NCBI RefSeq assembly: GCF_014196535.1
Contig: NZ_JACIDU010000001.1
Location: 186,001-250,000, forward strand
Reading direction: 5' to 3'
Length of the DNA: 64,000 nt
Source: Allorhizobium borbori
GTDB lineage: Bacteria; Pseudomonadota; Alphaproteobacteria; Rhizobiales; Rhizobiaceae
Positions 36,040-44,708 of the stretch are shown here, piece after piece. Each line of letters starts with the position of its first letter. Position 1 is the stretch's first letter. Made by a program: the position numbers and the translations under genes. The notes under the pieces were generated by a model that saw only the letters and a list, made by a program, of their open reading frames with translations, was not told where the DNA came from and made no database searches.

Positions 36040-38060
36040 CCTGCCGCCCGCATATGCGCCTCCTGATGCTGCCCGGCCGCCACGAGATGGGCGACATCGA
36101 GAATGAGGGCGACATTGCCGTCGCCGAGAATGGTTGCACCCGAGAAGGTGGCGACGTCCTGATGAAGCTTGGACATGGACTTGATGACGGTCTGGTGATC
36201 GCCGATGATCTGGTCCACCACGAGGCCGACACGCTCCGAGCCGGTGGAGATGACGACGACCTTCTGGAAGGGATCGGGTTTGGTGCCGGTCAGGAAGAGA
36301 TCGCGCAGGCGGATGAACGGCACGAGGCTGTCCCTGAGCGAGATGAAAGAGCGGCCTCTGGAACGCAGATCTTCTTCGATCGACAGTTCCAGGCATTCCT
36401 CGACTGCCGCGAGCGGAATGACGTAGCGCCCGGAACCGACACGCACCAGCAGGCCATCGATGATGGCAAGCGTGAGCGGAATGGCGAGCGACACTTCCGA
36501 ACCCGCGCCCGGATTGCTCACGACGTTGATCGTGCCGCGCAACGCCTCGACCGACTTCTTCACCACATCCATGCCGACGCCGCGCCCCGAAAGATTGGTG
36601 ACCTGCGCCGCCGTCGAAAAGCCCGGCTGGAAGATGAGTTGCAGCAGCTCCTGGTCGGAAAGCTGGGTGTTGGGCGTGATGATACCGGAGGATTCCGCCT
36701 TGGCGCGCACCCGGCTCCGGTCGATACCGCGGCCATCATCGACGATGGTGATTGTCACTTCGCCACCGGACTGGCGGGCGGCGAGCGTGATGCGGCCAAC
36801 GGGCGACTTGCCGGCAGCGATACGTTCCTCCGCCGTTTCCAGGCCGTGATCGCAGGAATTGCGCACGAGATGGACCAGCGGATCGGCCAGCCGTTCGATG
36901 ACACCCTTGTCGACCTCTGTGCTTTCGCCTTCCGTGACGAGTTCGATCTGCTTGCCGGTTTCGCGGGCGAGATCGTGGATGAGGCGGCGGAAACGGCCGA
37001 AAAGCTGGGTGATCGGCACCATGCGCAGAACCATCATCGTATCGCGCAGCTCACCGGAGAGACGCTCGATGTCTTCCGATACGGCGCGCAACCCGATATC
37101 GACGCTTGACGTGGCAAGCTGGTAGAGGCGGGACTGGGCGATCACGAGTTCACCGACGCGATCCATCAACTCGTCGAGACGCTCGGCGGGAACACGCACG
37201 TTTTCCTGACCGCGGGCATTGGCGCGGACGTCCTGAACCGGCGCCTTCTCCGCTTTGGAAACCGGGGCCGCTGCAGGCGCTGCGGCAATGGCCGGAGCCA
37301 CAGGTTGTACCTGGGGCTTCACCTCGACAACGGGGGCGGTGTCCAGATCCTCCTCGGAAACCGAAAGCTCCATATCGTCCATGACGAAGATGAAGACGTC
37401 ATCGATATCCGAACGCGGGCGTTCTGTTACCAGTTCGACACGCCAGCCGACATGAAGGTTGGTGGGCACGAGCTTTTCGAGGGGGGGAATGGAAGCACGG
37501 TCGGCAATGACCTTGCAGTCGCCGAGTTCGCGCAGTTCATCGAGCAGGCCGAGCGGATTGGTGCCGTTGGCCATGGCGTTGACGGGAAGGCGGAAGAGCA
37601 GCGTATAGCGCTTGCGGCCCGCTGGCTTCTTCTGTTCGCCGGCCTTGACCGGTGTGTCGACCGGTGCGGCTGCCTCACCGCCGCCGGCGGCCTTCACGGC
37701 CTGGTGCAGAACAGCCAGAAGCCGCTCGCTTTCAGCGCCATGTTCGCCGTTCGGCGTTTCCACGAGAAGACGCATCTGGTCGCGGGCCTCAAGCACCGCG
37801 GCCACCAGTTCCTGTGTCGCCGGAACCTCGCCCTTGCGCACCTGATCGAAGGCGGTTTCGCAGTGATGGGTAAAGGCGGCCAGCGCGTCGAAGCCGAACA
37901 TCGCGCCTGAGCCCTTGAGAGTGTGAAGGCCGCGAAAAACGGCATCGACCAGATCACGGTCGTCGAGATTGCGACCGAGATCGAGCAGGCCGGCTTCGAT
38001 CTGCTCGAGCAGTTCACCGGCTTCAAGACGGAATACCGTGATCGGATCGGGAAAACTCAT
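36036..38060 (-). CDS. cheA: Chemotaxis histidine kinase CheA
   Basis: The 674-residue kinase has a P1 domain with phospho-acceptor His46 (FRGLHTLKGSGAMFGFD), a middle ferredoxin-like region (RYTLLFRLPVNAMANGTNPLGLLDELRELG) that may take the place of the CheY-binding P2, a P3 dimerisation hairpin (VRVPAERLDELMDRVGELVIAQSRL), an ATPase domain (HLVRNSCDHGLE, GRGIDRSRV, GRGVGMDVVKKSVEALRG), and a C-terminal CheW-like P5. It overlaps cheY upstream and cheW downstream by 4 bases each. Confidence 0.96.
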   Translation of the reverse strand: MSFPDPITVFRLEAGELLEQIEAGLLDLGRNLDDRDLVDAVFRGLHTLKGSGAMFGFDALAAFTHHCETAFDQVRKGEVPATQELVAAVLEARDQMRLLVETPNGEHGAESERLLAVLHQAVKAAGGGEAAAPVDTPVKAGEQKKPAGRKRYTLLFRLPVNAMANGTNPLGLLDELRELGDCKVIADRASIPPLEKLVPTNLHVGWRVELVTERPRSDIDDVFIFVMDDMELSVSEEDLDTAPVVEVKPQVQPVAPAIAAAPAAAPVSKAEKAPVQDVRANARGQENVRVPAERLDELMDRVGELVIAQSRLYQLATSSVDIGLRAVSEDIERLSGELRDTMMVLRMVPITQLFGRFRRLIHDLARETGKQIELVTEGESTEVDKGVIERLADPLVHLVRNSCDHGLETAEERIAAGKSPVGRITLAARQSGGEVTITIVDDGRGIDRSRVRAKAESSGIITPNTQLSDQELLQLIFQPGFSTAAQVTNLSGRGVGMDVVKKSVEALRGTINVVSNPGAGSEVSLAIPLTLAIIDGLLVRVGSGRYVIPLAAVEECLELSIEEDLRSRGRSFISLRDSLVPFIRLRDLFLTGTKPDPFQKVVVISTGSERVGLVVDQIIGDHQTVIKSMSKLHQDVATFSGATILGDGNVALILDVAHLVAAGQHQEAHMRAAG

Positions 38061-38425
38061 TTGCCGAGCACCTTGCGAACGATCTTGACGAGGTTTTCCG
38101 GGTCGAACGGCTTGGTCAGCCAGCCGGTGGCGCCGGCATTCTTGGCCCGCGTCTTCAGTGCTGCATCGGACTCGGTGGTGAGAAAGATGATCGGGATGCC
38201 GGTCTGGCTCGGAATCTTGCGAAGTTCCTCGATCATCGTCAGGCCGTCCATGATCGGCATGTTCAGGTCCGTCACGATCAGGTCGAAACGCTCGGCCTGC
38301 GCCTTGGCAAGACCGTCCGCGCCGTTGACCGCTTCGCTCACCGCATAGCCAGCGGTCGATAGGGCAACATTCGTTGTCAGCCGAATGCTGGCGCTGTCGT
38401 CAACCGTTAGAATTCTTGCGCTCAC
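38057..38425 (-). CDS. cheY: CheY-like response regulator
   Basis: The 122-residue single receiver domain has the acidic pair in VDDS, phospho-acceptor Asp53 (DLIVTDLNMPIMDG), the switch Thr in IIFLTTESD, and Lys in TKPFD. With no DNA-binding or enzyme domain it acts by binding a partner. The gene overlaps cheA by 4 bases and is only 1 base after the STAS gene. Its target cannot be named, since no flagellar gene is present in the window. Confidence 0.95.
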   Translation of the reverse strand: MSARILTVDDSASIRLTTNVALSTAGYAVSEAVNGADGLAKAQAERFDLIVTDLNMPIMDGLTMIEELRKIPSQTGIPIIFLTTESDAALKTRAKNAGATGWLTKPFDPENLVKIVRKVLGK

Positions 38426-38426
38426 C

Positions 38427-38744
38427 TCAAGCTACTCCTTCTTTAAACCAGAAACGAAGCGCGTCTTCCGCAGCTCCTTCCACAAACCCGCCGCGATGAA
38501 GCGTGGCGGCAACGGCGTCGCTGACGGGCAGCGACAACGTGAGAGACATGCCGGCAGAAGCGGCCTGAAGCCGCGCGGCTTCAACCATCTGAACAAGGCT
38601 GAGATCGGCGTCGGTGCAGGTGCTGAGGTCAAGTTCAACCGCAGCAGAGTTTTCTATTGCAGCGCGAAGCTCTTTATAGACTTCGGCGATGTTCCTGATA
38701 TTGGCTGTCGGCCCAATACAGTGCGCTTTCACACCTGCCTGCAT
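38427..38744 (-). CDS. STAS-domain protein heading the che operon
   Basis: The 105-residue protein is a single STAS domain, like anti-anti-sigma factors and MlaB: VELDLSTCTDADLSLVQMVEAARLQAASAGM. Ser41, Thr42 and Thr44 lie at the place where SpoIIAA-type proteins are phosphorylated. It is the first gene of the che operon with a 1-base gap to cheY. No anti-sigma kinase of the SpoIIAB/RsbW type is seen nearby. An AGGGAA ribosome site precedes the ATG. Confidence 0.85.
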   Translation of the reverse strand: MQAGVKAHCIGPTANIRNIAEVYKELRAAIENSAAVELDLSTCTDADLSLVQMVEAARLQAASAGMSLTLSLPVSDAVAATLHRGGFVEGAAEDALRFWFKEGVA

Positions 38745-39103
38745 TTTATTTCCCTAATTTATATTATGACAATACATTGTATACCTCGAAATAGTCGAGC
38801 GTATTGGTAAACAAAGGACTAATACAAAACCTCAAGTTTAGCCGATTTGACGCCATTGCGACGCAAAATCTCATCGACAAGAAATTAATGATATCCGTCA
38901 AAAAACTCATTAAATTTTAAATACAGCGGCTTAGAACGACTATGGGCCAAAATTGGTGGCTTTTCGAAGCAACTGGCACTAATGGTACAGTTTCTCATCG
39001 ATTAATATATATAGTATTGAGTTGTTGATGATGACGAGTTTACGAATTTTTTCCCTTATCAGTGTAGTCGATTTTCAGTTCAGGCCAAGTAGAGGGTGAA
39101 ATC
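38745..39103. other. 359-base divergent regulatory region between the che operon and the CheZ/MCP-like gene
   Basis: No gene is visible. The stretch is strongly AT-rich compared with its neighbours and should hold promoters in both directions. An ATACATTGTAT palindrome (38772-38782) and a CTCGA/TCGAG stem (38785-38799) lie 28-55 bases upstream of the STAS ATG and could be operators. An AGAGGG ribosome site precedes the GTG at 39104. Confidence 0.6.
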
Positions 39104-40840
39104 GTGAAAACATCGATCAAGCAGGATAATGGCCTCGTAAACCCCAGTCGCCGCAACCCTGAGCTGCTCTCGGCGCTGGATCAGGCCCATAGCCAGCTTG
39201 AAACGCGCTTTCTCAATGGCGGCGCCGTGCTGATGTCCGTCATGGAGGTTCTCAAGCGATTGATCGGATCGCTCGACCTTCTGAGCAGCGCGCTCGACGA
39301 GAAGACCACCGAAGGCACGACTGCCAGCATTCTGGAAACCGTCGGGCACCTCTCCCATCTGCCTGTGAAGGAAGAAGCGCGGCGCCTGTCGCTGGATCGC
39401 CTGGCCGAAGTCTGTTTTTCGATGCGCGAGCATGTCTGCGACATGCAGGAAACCATGCGCTACCTGCGTACTTTCGCCGTCACGGTGAAGATCACCGGGG
39501 CGGGCCTGCCGGGCTTTTCCGCCTTCGCCGAGGAAATTCTCGAACGTATTCAATCCGGAACCCAGGAAGTTTCGCGTTTCGCCACGCAACTGGAAGCGAT
39601 GTACGCGAAACTGACGGAAGCGAAGGATTTTTCGGCGGAAACCGCGCTGGAATATGCCCAGACGGTGCCGGCAATCGTTGAGGATCTGAGCCGCAATGCC
39701 GCGAATGTCGGCGATCACCAGAAGTCGATGGCAAGCATGGCCAAACAGGTCGGCAACCTCGCGCGCGGCGTCCAGATGAAGATTGCCGCCGTGCTTTCCG
39801 CGTTGCAGATCGGCGACATTACCCGTCAGCGCATCGAGCATGTGCGAACCAGCCTCGAAATTCTCGATGCCTATCTCCTTGAACGCGATGCCGATATCCG
39901 CAAGGACGAGTGGGCGTTGCGGCTGGAGACGGCCGTCCTTCACCTCGCTGCCGCGCAAATGACGGAAACGGCTTCCGACTTTCGCCACCAGTGCCGGGAG
40001 ATCGTCACCAAGATCACCAGCTTTGTCGACGATACCCGCGAAATCCTCACCATGCGTGACGCGATGGCCACGGAGAACACGGGCGGTGGCCACACTTTCC
40101 TGCACACGCTTGAGGAAAGCGTATCCTCTGCCGGTGAGGTCGTCGCCCGCGTTCGCGAAGTCAGCAGCCGCGCCAATGCCGTGGCTCAAACCACATCCGG
40201 CACGGTTCAGGACCTGATGCAGGGCATCGAGGTGGTCCGCGCCATCAAGACCGACATTCACTATATGGCGCTCAATTCCAATCTGCGCTGCTCAAAACTG
40301 GGCGAAGCCGGCCGCTCCATCAATGTGGTAACGTCCGAATTGCGGATCTTCGCCGGCAAACTCGAGGTTGCGGCGGAAAGCATTGTCGGGCAACTTCATG
40401 ACCTGACCAGTGCCGCCGGCGAACTCCATGGCGAGAACAGCGGTGACGAGGATGTCGGAGAGCCGCTGGCCAGGGCGCTGGTGACGATCCGGGGCGTCTG
40501 CGCCAATACTGAAGGCGCTATCGGCGAACTTGCCAACGAAGGCCAGGCCGTTTTCAGTCAGGTCAGCGCTGCCATCGCAAAGCTCGATTTCGAAAGCGAA
40601 CTCGGCGAAATCATCGAGAACGTATCCGCCGGCTTCGCCGAGATCACCGATACGCCGCTCGATCTTTCAGGGCTCGATCAGGAGGCGGAAGATCTGGGTG
40701 CCCGCATCTTCCGGATCTATACGATGATGCAGGAACGGGCCGTGCACGAAACGATCCTGCCCGGCAATCTGTCCGCAGCCGCGCCGGCGCCTGCCGCACC
40801 GGCGAGCGACGACGACCTGTTCGAGGATGCCCTTTTCTAA
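39104..40840 (+). CDS. Soluble chemotaxis-like protein with CheZ-type DxxxQ and MCP-hairpin-like segments
   Basis: The 578-residue protein has no membrane segment and is mostly helical, with likely coiled coils. Around 226-250 (MKIAAVLSALQIGDITRQRI) it has Asp238-Ile-Thr-Arg-Gln242, matching the D-x3-Q catalytic spacing of CheZ phosphatases, whose motif in E. coli is DLTGQ. Around 376-420, HYMALNSNLRCSKLGEAGRS with a following SELRIFA copies the shape of the MCP signalling tip (ALN...GE.G+....V.SE+R). The C-terminus is Ala/Pro-rich and then acidic (SDDDLFEDALF). It is divergent from the che operon and starts at GTG. A CheY-P phosphatase or soluble receptor-like scaffold is inferred; I know of no proven function. 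Confidence 0.7.
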   Translation: MKTSIKQDNGLVNPSRRNPELLSALDQAHSQLETRFLNGGAVLMSVMEVLKRLIGSLDLLSSALDEKTTEGTTASILETVGHLSHLPVKEEARRLSLDRLAEVCFSMREHVCDMQETMRYLRTFAVTVKITGAGLPGFSAFAEEILERIQSGTQEVSRFATQLEAMYAKLTEAKDFSAETALEYAQTVPAIVEDLSRNAANVGDHQKSMASMAKQVGNLARGVQMKIAAVLSALQIGDITRQRIEHVRTSLEILDAYLLERDADIRKDEWALRLETAVLHLAAAQMTETASDFRHQCREIVTKITSFVDDTREILTMRDAMATENTGGGHTFLHTLEESVSSAGEVVARVREVSSRANAVAQTTSGTVQDLMQGIEVVRAIKTDIHYMALNSNLRCSKLGEAGRSINVVTSELRIFAGKLEVAAESIVGQLHDLTSAAGELHGENSGDEDVGEPLARALVTIRGVCANTEGAIGELANEGQAVFSQVSAAIAKLDFESELGEIIENVSAGFAEITDTPLDLSGLDQEAEDLGARIFRIYTMMQERAVHETILPGNLSAAAPAPAAPASDDDLFEDALF

Positions 40841-41162
40841 CGAAACCCTGGCGGGAATTGAGGCCGTCCAACCTTGGTGACGGCAACATTCTGCTTCCTC
40901 CACTTTACCCTGCCTTAATCACAATCCGAAAAGCCGGTTCGCGCCGGCTGCATTCCGTTCTATGCAGATGCGCGCCGCTAAAACCCTGCATTTTTGAGGG
41001 GTTGACCTTTCCCGTGAATGGTTTCGCTGGGACCTGCATCAAATTATCGCAGTTGTGCGAGAGTTTGATGTTGCAATCCCGGTCGATTAGCAGAGGAAAA
41101 TTAAGCTACACGTAATACACGTTGAGCGTACATATATTTTATGCAAGGAAAGGGAATAACCG
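40841..41162. other. 322-base intergenic region upstream of the GGDEF-EAL unit
   Basis: No gene is recognised. Consecutive hairpins follow the previous stop (GCCGG/CCGGC near 40935-40951 and CTGCAT/ATGCAG near 40948-40967), without a clear T-run. The second half is AT-rich and should contain the promoter for the genes at 41163 and 41264. No c-di-GMP riboswitch pattern was recognised. Confidence 0.5.
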
Positions 41163-41267
41163 GTGCCGGTCGCTTTTGATCCCACGACTTTCACGGCGTC
41201 AATGCCGGGAAGCGTTGGCCTGGCTGCGGAGTATTCCCGATTTTTGAAGACTGAGGATCGCCGATGA
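41163..41267 (+). CDS. Possible 34-residue ORF coupled to the GGDEF-EAL gene
   Basis: A GTG at 41163 lies 8 bases after AAGGAAAGGG, one of the strongest ribosome sites in the window. The frame (VPVAFDPTTFTASMPGSVGL, then AAEYSRFLKTEDRR) runs to TGA at 41265-41267, whose TGA overlaps the ATG of the next gene as ATGA. This is the usual layout for translational coupling. It may be a small protein or a coupling leader for the c-di-GMP enzyme. Confidence 0.45.
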   Translation: MPVAFDPTTFTASMPGSVGLAAEYSRFLKTEDRR

Positions 41268-43042
41268 TGGATGAGCCGGCCGAAGTTGCCGATCTGATCA
41301 GAGACGCCCTGGACAATGCGGCCATTGTGGCCCGCACAGATCTCAAGGGCACAATTACCTTCGTGAACCGGAAATTCTGCGAAATAAGCGGTTATTCACG
41401 GGAAGAACTGCTTGGTGCGAACCATCGCATCCTGCGTTCCGGCCTTCACGACAGCGGCTTCTTCCGTGAGATGTATCGCGCCATTGCCCAGGGCACCGTA
41501 TGGCATGGCGAGATTTGCAACAGGCGCAAGAATGGTGAAATCTACTGGGTCGACACAACCATCGTGCCGCATTTCGACCCGCAGGGTAAGCTTACCAGCT
41601 ACACCTCCGTGCGCTTCGACATTACCGCCCGCAAGATCGCCGAGCGTGACCTCAGGCTCAACAGATCTCAACTCGAGCGTGCAGTCAATATCGACCCCCT
41701 GACCGATCTTCCCAATCGCCGCTGCTTCCAGAATTACATGGAACGCCGGATCGCCGAGGCCGGCGAAGCGAGCCCGCTTCATCTGGCGCTGCTCGACATC
41801 GACGCGTTCAAGGAGATCAACGATACGTTTGGCCACGATGCGGGAGACCAGCTTCTGAAGATCGTTGCCGAGCGGTTGCGCGCGTTCAGCAGCGACGCCG
41901 TCTTCATCGCCCGTCTGGGCGGCGACGAATTCGCCGTCGTCATTTCGGACATGCAGGCTGCACAGGCCAACGATCTGATTCACGACGTACAGGAGGCGTT
42001 GCGCGCACCGTTCTCGATCAGTGACTGGCAAAGGCACAGCACGACGAGCCTTGGGGTTGCCATCTGCCCCGACCACGCGCGCGATGGCGAAAGCCTGTTC
42101 AAGCGCGCCGATATCGCTCTCTACTATGCCAAGGACATGGGTCGCGACCGTTGCGAAGTGTTTCGCAGCGAGTTTCAGGATTCCATCGACCGCCGTGCCG
42201 AACTGCTCGACGAGATCGAGGCGGGACTGGATGACGGCCAGTTTGCCATGAATTACCAGCCGATCGTCAACGCCGACCCGCAGGAGCCGGTTTCACTGGA
42301 AGCGCTGCTCCGCTGGCAGCATCCGCGGCTCGGCACGATTTCACCCGAACGTTTTGCATCCGGCATGAACGATCCGGCGATCCAGGCGGAGATCGGCCTT
42401 TTTGTAATGCAGCGGGTGCTTTCCGATTTTGCCGCCATGCGCAGGCAAGGATTGGCCATCGGCCGCGTCGCGCTCAATCTGACCAATGCCGACTTGCGAT
42501 CCGACACATTCAGCAACCGCTTCTTCGAACTCTGCGAAACACTGGATATCATGCCTTCGGACATCTGCATGGAAGTCACGGAGGGCATGTTTCTGGGGCG
42601 CGGCACGGCATCGATGCGGGCTCGCCTGACGCGGCTGCATTCAGCCGGTGTCGAGGTTGCGCTCGACGATTTCGGAACAGGCTATGCTTCGCTGACCCAT
42701 TTGCGCCAACTGCCGTTCGACCGCCTGAAGATCGACCGCAGCTTCATCACCAACATCATGAAAAGCCAGGAAGATCTGGCCATCGTGCGGGGTATCATCG
42801 GCATTGCCCACAGCCTGGGCAAGCGCGTGACTGCCGAAGGCGTCGAGACCGCCGACCATGCGGAGCTTCTGTTGCGTCTTGGCTGCGACCATCTTCAGGG
42901 TTGGCATTTCGCCAAGGCCACGCCGACGGCCTTGCTCGGTGATGTTCTCATCAGCATGCCGGCCTTGCCGCCGGTCGGCAAGGCGAAGCGAAGCGCACCT
43001 CCGGAGGATGACACAAGGCTGGCAACGTTATCCGGCAAGTGA
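41264..43042 (+). CDS. PAS-GGDEF-EAL cyclic-di-GMP enzyme
   Basis: The 592-residue cytoplasmic protein has a PAS/PAC domain (about 12-130), GGDEF with the intact motif at 219-223 but no RxxD inhibitory site before it, and EAL with catalytic landmarks: SLEALLRW (346-348), NLTNADLRS, EVTEGMF, LDDFGTGYASL, LKIDRSF and AEGVET. Both synthesis and hydrolysis of c-di-GMP are possible; many such proteins act mainly as phosphodiesterases. A second ATG at 41267 is possible. It shares the strand with the CheZ/MCP-like gene, 423 bases upstream. Confidence 0.93.
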   Translation: MMDEPAEVADLIRDALDNAAIVARTDLKGTITFVNRKFCEISGYSREELLGANHRILRSGLHDSGFFREMYRAIAQGTVWHGEICNRRKNGEIYWVDTTIVPHFDPQGKLTSYTSVRFDITARKIAERDLRLNRSQLERAVNIDPLTDLPNRRCFQNYMERRIAEAGEASPLHLALLDIDAFKEINDTFGHDAGDQLLKIVAERLRAFSSDAVFIARLGGDEFAVVISDMQAAQANDLIHDVQEALRAPFSISDWQRHSTTSLGVAICPDHARDGESLFKRADIALYYAKDMGRDRCEVFRSEFQDSIDRRAELLDEIEAGLDDGQFAMNYQPIVNADPQEPVSLEALLRWQHPRLGTISPERFASGMNDPAIQAEIGLFVMQRVLSDFAAMRRQGLAIGRVALNLTNADLRSDTFSNRFFELCETLDIMPSDICMEVTEGMFLGRGTASMRARLTRLHSAGVEVALDDFGTGYASLTHLRQLPFDRLKIDRSFITNIMKSQEDLAIVRGIIGIAHSLGKRVTAEGVETADHAELLLRLGCDHLQGWHFAKATPTALLGDVLISMPALPPVGKAKRSAPPEDDTRLATLSGK

Positions 43043-43061
43043 GCCGGGTTGATCCCTGCCG

Positions 43062-43406
43062 TCAGCGGGCGTCGGGTGGATTGATGCCCGGCATCCAGAC
43101 GCCACGGGCCGGCGGGTCACGGCTTTCCAGCACTATACCGTTCTTTTCGCAACGATAGACGCGCTCGGGCAGGCTGCGATCGAACCCTTCGCTACCATCC
43201 TGCCGATGGGTGCTGAGCGTGGTGGTGCAGGTGAAGCCATCCGCTCGCGCCGCCTCCATCTCCTCCGGTGTCTTCACGCCAGGCAAATCCTGATAGGCGG
43301 GCGTCGGCTGCGCATCGAGGTTCAGCTTCGGCAGCTTCTTTTCCGCCGCGCCCGCTGTCGCGACACCGGCGAGAAGCAGAACAAGGAAAACGGCAGACCG
43401 ATGCAT
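43062..43406 (-). CDS. Hypothetical periplasmic protein, 114 residues
   Basis: The protein starts with a signal peptide (MHRSAVFLVLLLAGVATAGA) and has a soluble part with two cysteines (FTCTTTLSTHRQDG and VYRCEKNG), perhaps one disulfide. It ends in GVWMPGINPPDAR. I do not recognise a family. The ATG overlaps the last base of the NlpC/P60 stop (TGATG), so it is translated with that gene. Confidence 0.75.
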   Translation of the reverse strand: MHRSAVFLVLLLAGVATAGAAEKKLPKLNLDAQPTPAYQDLPGVKTPEEMEAARADGFTCTTTLSTHRQDGSEGFDRSLPERVYRCEKNGIVLESRDPPARGVWMPGINPPDAR

Positions 43407-44251
43407 CAGGGCCTCCTGTAACCGGTCGGCGCCTCATAGAGCCAGCCAATGCGCTTGATTGCCGCCTCCAGATTCTCGCGTGCCACCGTCATGGTATGGC
43501 CATTGGCATGCAGCAGGGTTTCCGCGTCTTCCATGATGCCGACATGGCCCTTCCAGAACACCAGATCGCCACGGCGCAGTTCCTCGCGGGTAATCGGCGT
43601 ACCGAGACGCGCCGCCTGCATGTCGGAATCACGCGGAGCTTCCCGGCCGGCCATCATCATCGAAAGCTGCACGAGACCCGAACAATCGATGCCGAAGCCC
43701 GAGCGGCCGCCCCAGAGATAGGGCGTTTCAAGGAAACGGGCGGCAATCGCCACATAATCATCGGAGGCGACCTGTTCAAGCGGCAGGCAATGGGCGGCGA
43801 TGACGGCGCCGCCGCCATCCATCAGCGCATATTTCGTGCCGCGGGTCTCTTCCTCACCGACCAGCGAAACGCGGCTGCCCATGGACAGTTCGCCCGCGTG
43901 GGGAAACCGCAGGTCGGGACCGGGATAGACGAAGGTGCGCGGCGCGACGACCCAGTGGGTCGGCTCATCGATCTCGTCGGAAATATCCTCTTCCGGGAGA
44001 TAGCCGACATAACCGTCGATATCGGATTGCACGAAGGCCCATTCGTCCTGACGGTCGAACACCGTTATCGGCTCGCCGAACAAAAATTGCGTATCGATGG
44101 AAGCGCGGAAATCCGGGCGCGGGCGAATGCCCGCCACCGGCACGACGACCGTTGCCACGTCACCTTCGACAAAACGTTCCGCTTCGACCTGACCCTTCAA
44201 ACGGATATCCGCGAGATCGGGACGAAAGGCGTTGAGACGGCGGTCGAGCAT
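43406..44251 (-). CDS. NlpC/P60-family cell-wall endopeptidase with SH3-like domains
   Basis: The 281-residue protein has two bacterial SH3-like regions (about 35-90 and 100-155) and a C-terminal NlpC/P60 domain with Cys in FGIDCSGLVQLS, His in WKGHVGIM and a third polar residue in LLHANGHTMTVARE. These enzymes cut D-Glu to meso-DAP bonds in peptidoglycan peptides. No signal peptide is visible, which is common in the YkfC-like subgroup that recycles muropeptides in the cytoplasm. A small periplasmic protein gene follows. Confidence 0.9.
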   Translation of the reverse strand: MLDRRLNAFRPDLADIRLKGQVEAERFVEGDVATVVVPVAGIRPRPDFRASIDTQFLFGEPITVFDRQDEWAFVQSDIDGYVGYLPEEDISDEIDEPTHWVVAPRTFVYPGPDLRFPHAGELSMGSRVSLVGEEETRGTKYALMDGGGAVIAAHCLPLEQVASDDYVAIAARFLETPYLWGGRSGFGIDCSGLVQLSMMMAGREAPRDSDMQAARLGTPITREELRRGDLVFWKGHVGIMEDAETLLHANGHTMTVARENLEAAIKRIGWLYEAPTGYRRP

Positions 44252-44287
44252 AGGAATGTCCTCTGGTTCATGCTGCGGCGGATGGCT

Positions 44288-44638
44288 TTACACATCCAGC
44301 CGACGGCCTTCGGCGATGATGAGATCGCCAAGGCGTTCGAGATAAAGCGCGCCGGTCACGGTGCGGCGGATGATGACATTGCGCCGGTCACGCTCGTCGC
44401 GCACGCGCTCTACCAAACCCATTTCTCCCATCGTGTCCAGTGCTCGGGTAATCACAGGTTTGGTAACATCAAGCGTCGCGGCCAGCCCCCGCACGGTGTG
44501 CGGCGGCGGCTTGAGATAGATATGCAGCAGGATGGCCATCTGGCGAAGCGTCAGGTCGGTGCGTTCCTGCCGCACCTGCTGAAGGGTTGCCGCATGCCAG
44601 AGCAGAAGCGCCTGCGACGGACTGAGTTCAACGGGCAA
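44288..44638 (-). CDS. MarR-family transcriptional regulator
   Basis: The 116-residue protein is a winged-helix MarR domain: LTLRQMAILLHIYLKPPPHTVRGLAATLDVTKPVITRALDTMGEMGLVERVRDERDRRNVIIRRTVTG. It is shorter than most MarR proteins because the terminal dimer helices are reduced. It lies between the NlpC/P60 gene and the M17 peptidase gene on the same strand; its targets are unknown. Confidence 0.87.
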   Translation of the reverse strand: MPVELSPSQALLLWHAATLQQVRQERTDLTLRQMAILLHIYLKPPPHTVRGLAATLDVTKPVITRALDTMGEMGLVERVRDERDRRNVIIRRTVTGALYLERLGDLIIAEGRRLDV

Positions 44639-44708
44639 CGGACACGCTCCGGGTTATCGTTTCGCTTCCGTTTCATTGTCCGTCAATCCGGCCTTTCAGG
44701 CAAGCGGT

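Noticed and set aside
40925-40970. Hairpins after the CheZ/MCP-like gene as a terminator
   Set aside because: The stems are real but no T-run follows, so they are only noted in the intergenic entry.
40841-41162. A c-di-GMP riboswitch before the GGDEF-EAL gene
   Set aside because: The conserved GEMM core was not recognised in the leader.
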